A stretch of 64,000 nucleotides of DNA, taken from Toxorhynchites rutilus septentrionalis. Its lineage: Eukaryota > Arthropoda > Insecta > Diptera > Culicidae. The translations under genes were made by a program, and so were the position numbers. The stretch spans positions 243,171,807 to 243,235,806 of the forward strand of contig NC_073746.1 of NCBI RefSeq assembly GCF_029784135.1, written 5' to 3'. Below the pieces are notes generated by a model. It was not told the DNA's origin. It ran no database searches and saw nothing but the letters and a program-made list of their open reading frames with translations. Positions 61,790 to 64,000 of this stretch are shown here, one piece after another (the first letter of the stretch is position 1; the number at the start of each line of letters is the position of its first letter).

Positions 61790-64000
61790 ATTCAGACTAT
61801 GTACATGGATTTCGAGTTCAGATTCATGCATCTAATTTCCTTCGATTATTGCACTCAAATCTCAACCTTTATTCCAGATAACGTGCTTCAATTCCTAACT
61901 CAAAATCTAGATTCTATGTTCAAATTGCAATAGAGACTTAACAATTCAGATTTCAACAAAAAAGAGTGTATAAAACGAATCCTATGATGGCTGTTTAAAA
62001 TCCAGATGGAATATTCATATTCTCGATGCGAGTTTCAGATTCATATTCCAGTCTGAGATATCATTAAAAAATCATAGATTTATTTCCAGATTTCAGGCTT
62101 CAAAGAATCAGATTCAGAATCCAGAGTTCATTCAGCTTTTTTATCCAAGACTTATATTTTGAAATTCTAGATGTGACACCCAAATTCAAATTTCAGATTT
62201 TTCATCCAGATTCAGATTAAGATTCCGAATTTAAATTGAAACTTAAAATTCTAATTCATATTTCAAATTCTGTTTCAAAATTCAAAATCCGAACATCAAC
62301 CTAAACTTCTGAATTCATAACTTCGATTTTCAGATTTCAGACAAACCATTGTTACATTGGATACCACCAAATTCAGACCGGCAAATTTAATGTTTGATAT
62401 TCAAACATTGGCTTTTGAATTATATACCCAACAACAAATTTAATGTGTATAATATTTATTTCAAAATTCAGATTTCATATTCAGATTTAAAATTTCGACT
62501 ACTTTAAAATTACATACTCAGATTCCTTGATTCAAATTATTATTTTCCAGATTCAATATTCAAATTTTAGATTAACAATACAAATTTAGATTTAGATTCT
62601 GAATTCGGATTGAGAGTTAAATCTCTAACACAGATGTAGAATTCACATGTTGAATTTCGTTTAGATTTCAGATTCATATCCAAACTCCTGCTTCTGGTTT
62701 CAAATCTGGTCGCTCAGATTTCAGGGTTAAGATTTTGCAGATTCAGATCATGAACCATGATCATGAATATTGCAGATTTTCAGAACTCAAACTCAAATTG
62801 CAAAATTCATCTCGTCTTAATTCACTGAGAAGAATATGGTTCAAATTGTCAACATCAGATCGGATTTGGGATTCAGATTTTGAACACAAATTCTGAGGCT
62901 CGATTGCAGAACCTAATCCGGGCTTACACATTTTCTACAGATTCGGGCTCACACTGCTGATTTCAGATTGAGATTTATCTTTCGCTTCTGAATCGCTTCT
63001 GAAGCTCAGATTTTTAGACTATTCTATTACAAATTCTATATTTCTGTTATGACCAAATCGAAGTTTGCAGATCTAAGATTTAGGATATTCAAATACCATA
63101 TTCAAATACTCGCTTCAAAAATCAATCCTTATTTTTTTACTAATAATTATAGATTTTTCTAAGATCAGGAATGAAGTTTAGATCATTAACACAACTTCAG
63201 GTCCCAGATTTCAAAGTCCACATCCATGTTACTTTAGATTCGGATTCAGATTGTCGTTTTAAAATTTGAGATTCAGCTTGCGGATTCCATGTTTCAGATT
63301 CAGATTGAGATTGAGACTCAGATAGAGATTCAAAATCCAGACCTAGATTCAGTTTAGATTCCAGATCCAGAATCAGATCCAGTTCAGATTCCAAATTCCT
63401 GAATGAGGTACAAGATTCGAACCCAGTTTAAATTCAGAGTTCAAATTCCCGTTTCAAAATTCCAAATCCAATACAGTTTGGATTAAGACTCAAAATCAAA
63501 ATTCAGAGTTCAGCTAGAGCTTCAGATTCAGTACAGATTCCAGAATCCAGATTATAAATTCAGTTACAGATTGTTTTCCAGATTAAAAATCAAAATCCAG
63601 ATTAAAGTTCCAAATTAAGATTCCAGAGTCAGGTTCATTACAGATTTCAGAGTTCAGGTCCAGATTCAGATTCCAGGATCCAAGATTTTCAGGTTATGAT
63701 TCCAGATTACAGTCCAAATCCAGGTTATCCAGATTCAGATTGTCGATTTGAATTGAAAATCTGAATCTGGAGTTTGAATATGAAATCTGAGTCTGGAATC
63801 TGAATCTGAAATCTAAATCAGGAATTGGAATATGGAATATGAATCTGGCATTTGAATCCTGAAATTTGGATTTTCAATGTGGGATCTGATCTGAGTCTGC
63901 TGTCTATATCTGGGAATCTATAATTTGAATTTGAATCCGAAATCTGAAGACTGCATTCTAAATTTGGAAGTTTAATTTTCTAGAAACATAGATCTGAAGG
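61790..64000. repeat. Degenerate CAGATTC short-period array
   Basis: Over 2 kb dominated by AGATTCAGATT, AAATTCAGA and TTCCAGATT words, grading into the inverse (GAATCTGAATC) after about 63745. A 65-codon - frame at 63197-63394 (Ser/Glu/Leu-rich) is a product of the repeat, not a gene. Confidence 0.88.

Noticed and set aside
63197..63394. Ser/Glu-rich 65-codon frame
   Set aside because: Direct product of the CAGATTC repeat tract.

Overview
The window reads as nuclear DNA of a dipteran, most likely a culicine mosquito. The host exons belong to insect gene families (Tm1-type tropomyosin and a modular serine protease), introns are very long, and almost everything between exons is transposon debris. 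The debris includes BEL, ITmD37E, mariner, Tc1, I-clade and CR1/Jockey-like elements, MITEs and a TRIM-like element. The species cannot be fixed from sequence alone.

Two host genes are recognisable, and they converge. (1) On the + strand, four 3' exons at 31757-35223 encode a modular serine protease: four LDLa domains, a Thr/Pro linker, two sushi/CCP domains and an S1 protease. This is the layout of ModSP/HP14, the apical proteases of the Toll and melanization cascades. The signal-peptide exon was not found. (2) On the - strand, from 60272 down to 35942, lies the 3' half of a tropomyosin gene (Tm1-like). A 63-nt exon and a 70-nt exon feed four alternative terminal exons, ending in HDIQNM, in an Ala/Pro-rich troponin-H-like tail, in ELILKE, and in DLSGY. 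The last two terminal exons are 15.8 kb apart, and that intron is filled with nested transposons.

Region by region: 0-6.7 kb is gene-poor, with old LINE and mariner relics, a GC-richer island and a perfect 29-bp hairpin. 6.7-14.4 kb is a structurally complete BEL element on the - strand, with apparently identical 557-bp LTRs, a TTATC target duplication and one open 1.8-k-codon reading frame. 14.4-18.2 kb holds an ITmD37E relic and an old LINE split by a 1,490-bp TRIM-like element (144-bp LTRs, ACGAG duplication, internal 146-bp satellite array). 20.5-22 kb has a 142-bp tandem array ending in (TA)24. 22.3-25.2 kb is a CR1/Jockey-like LINE with two MITEs. 26.8-31.6 kb is a shattered Tc1 element split by a hAT-like MITE and other repeats, with a possible histone H2B relic and a histone stem-loop. 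31.7-36 kb holds the protease gene (with an ITmD37E element in an intron) and the last tropomyosin exon. 36.9-38.2 kb is a D34D mariner. 39.3-47.4 kb is an I-clade LINE split by a 2.67-kb insert carrying two histone H2A pseudogenes. 47.5-55.5 kb holds RTE, CENP-B-domain, hAT-MITE and mariner pieces and one tropomyosin exon. 56.4-60.3 kb holds the other tropomyosin exons. 60.8-64 kb is a degenerate short-period repeat tract.

The most unusual items are the TRIM with an internal satellite, and a repeat family that ends in GACGTAG(N2)CTACGTC. That family inserts into A/T runs, and one copy has picked up replication-dependent histone gene pieces.
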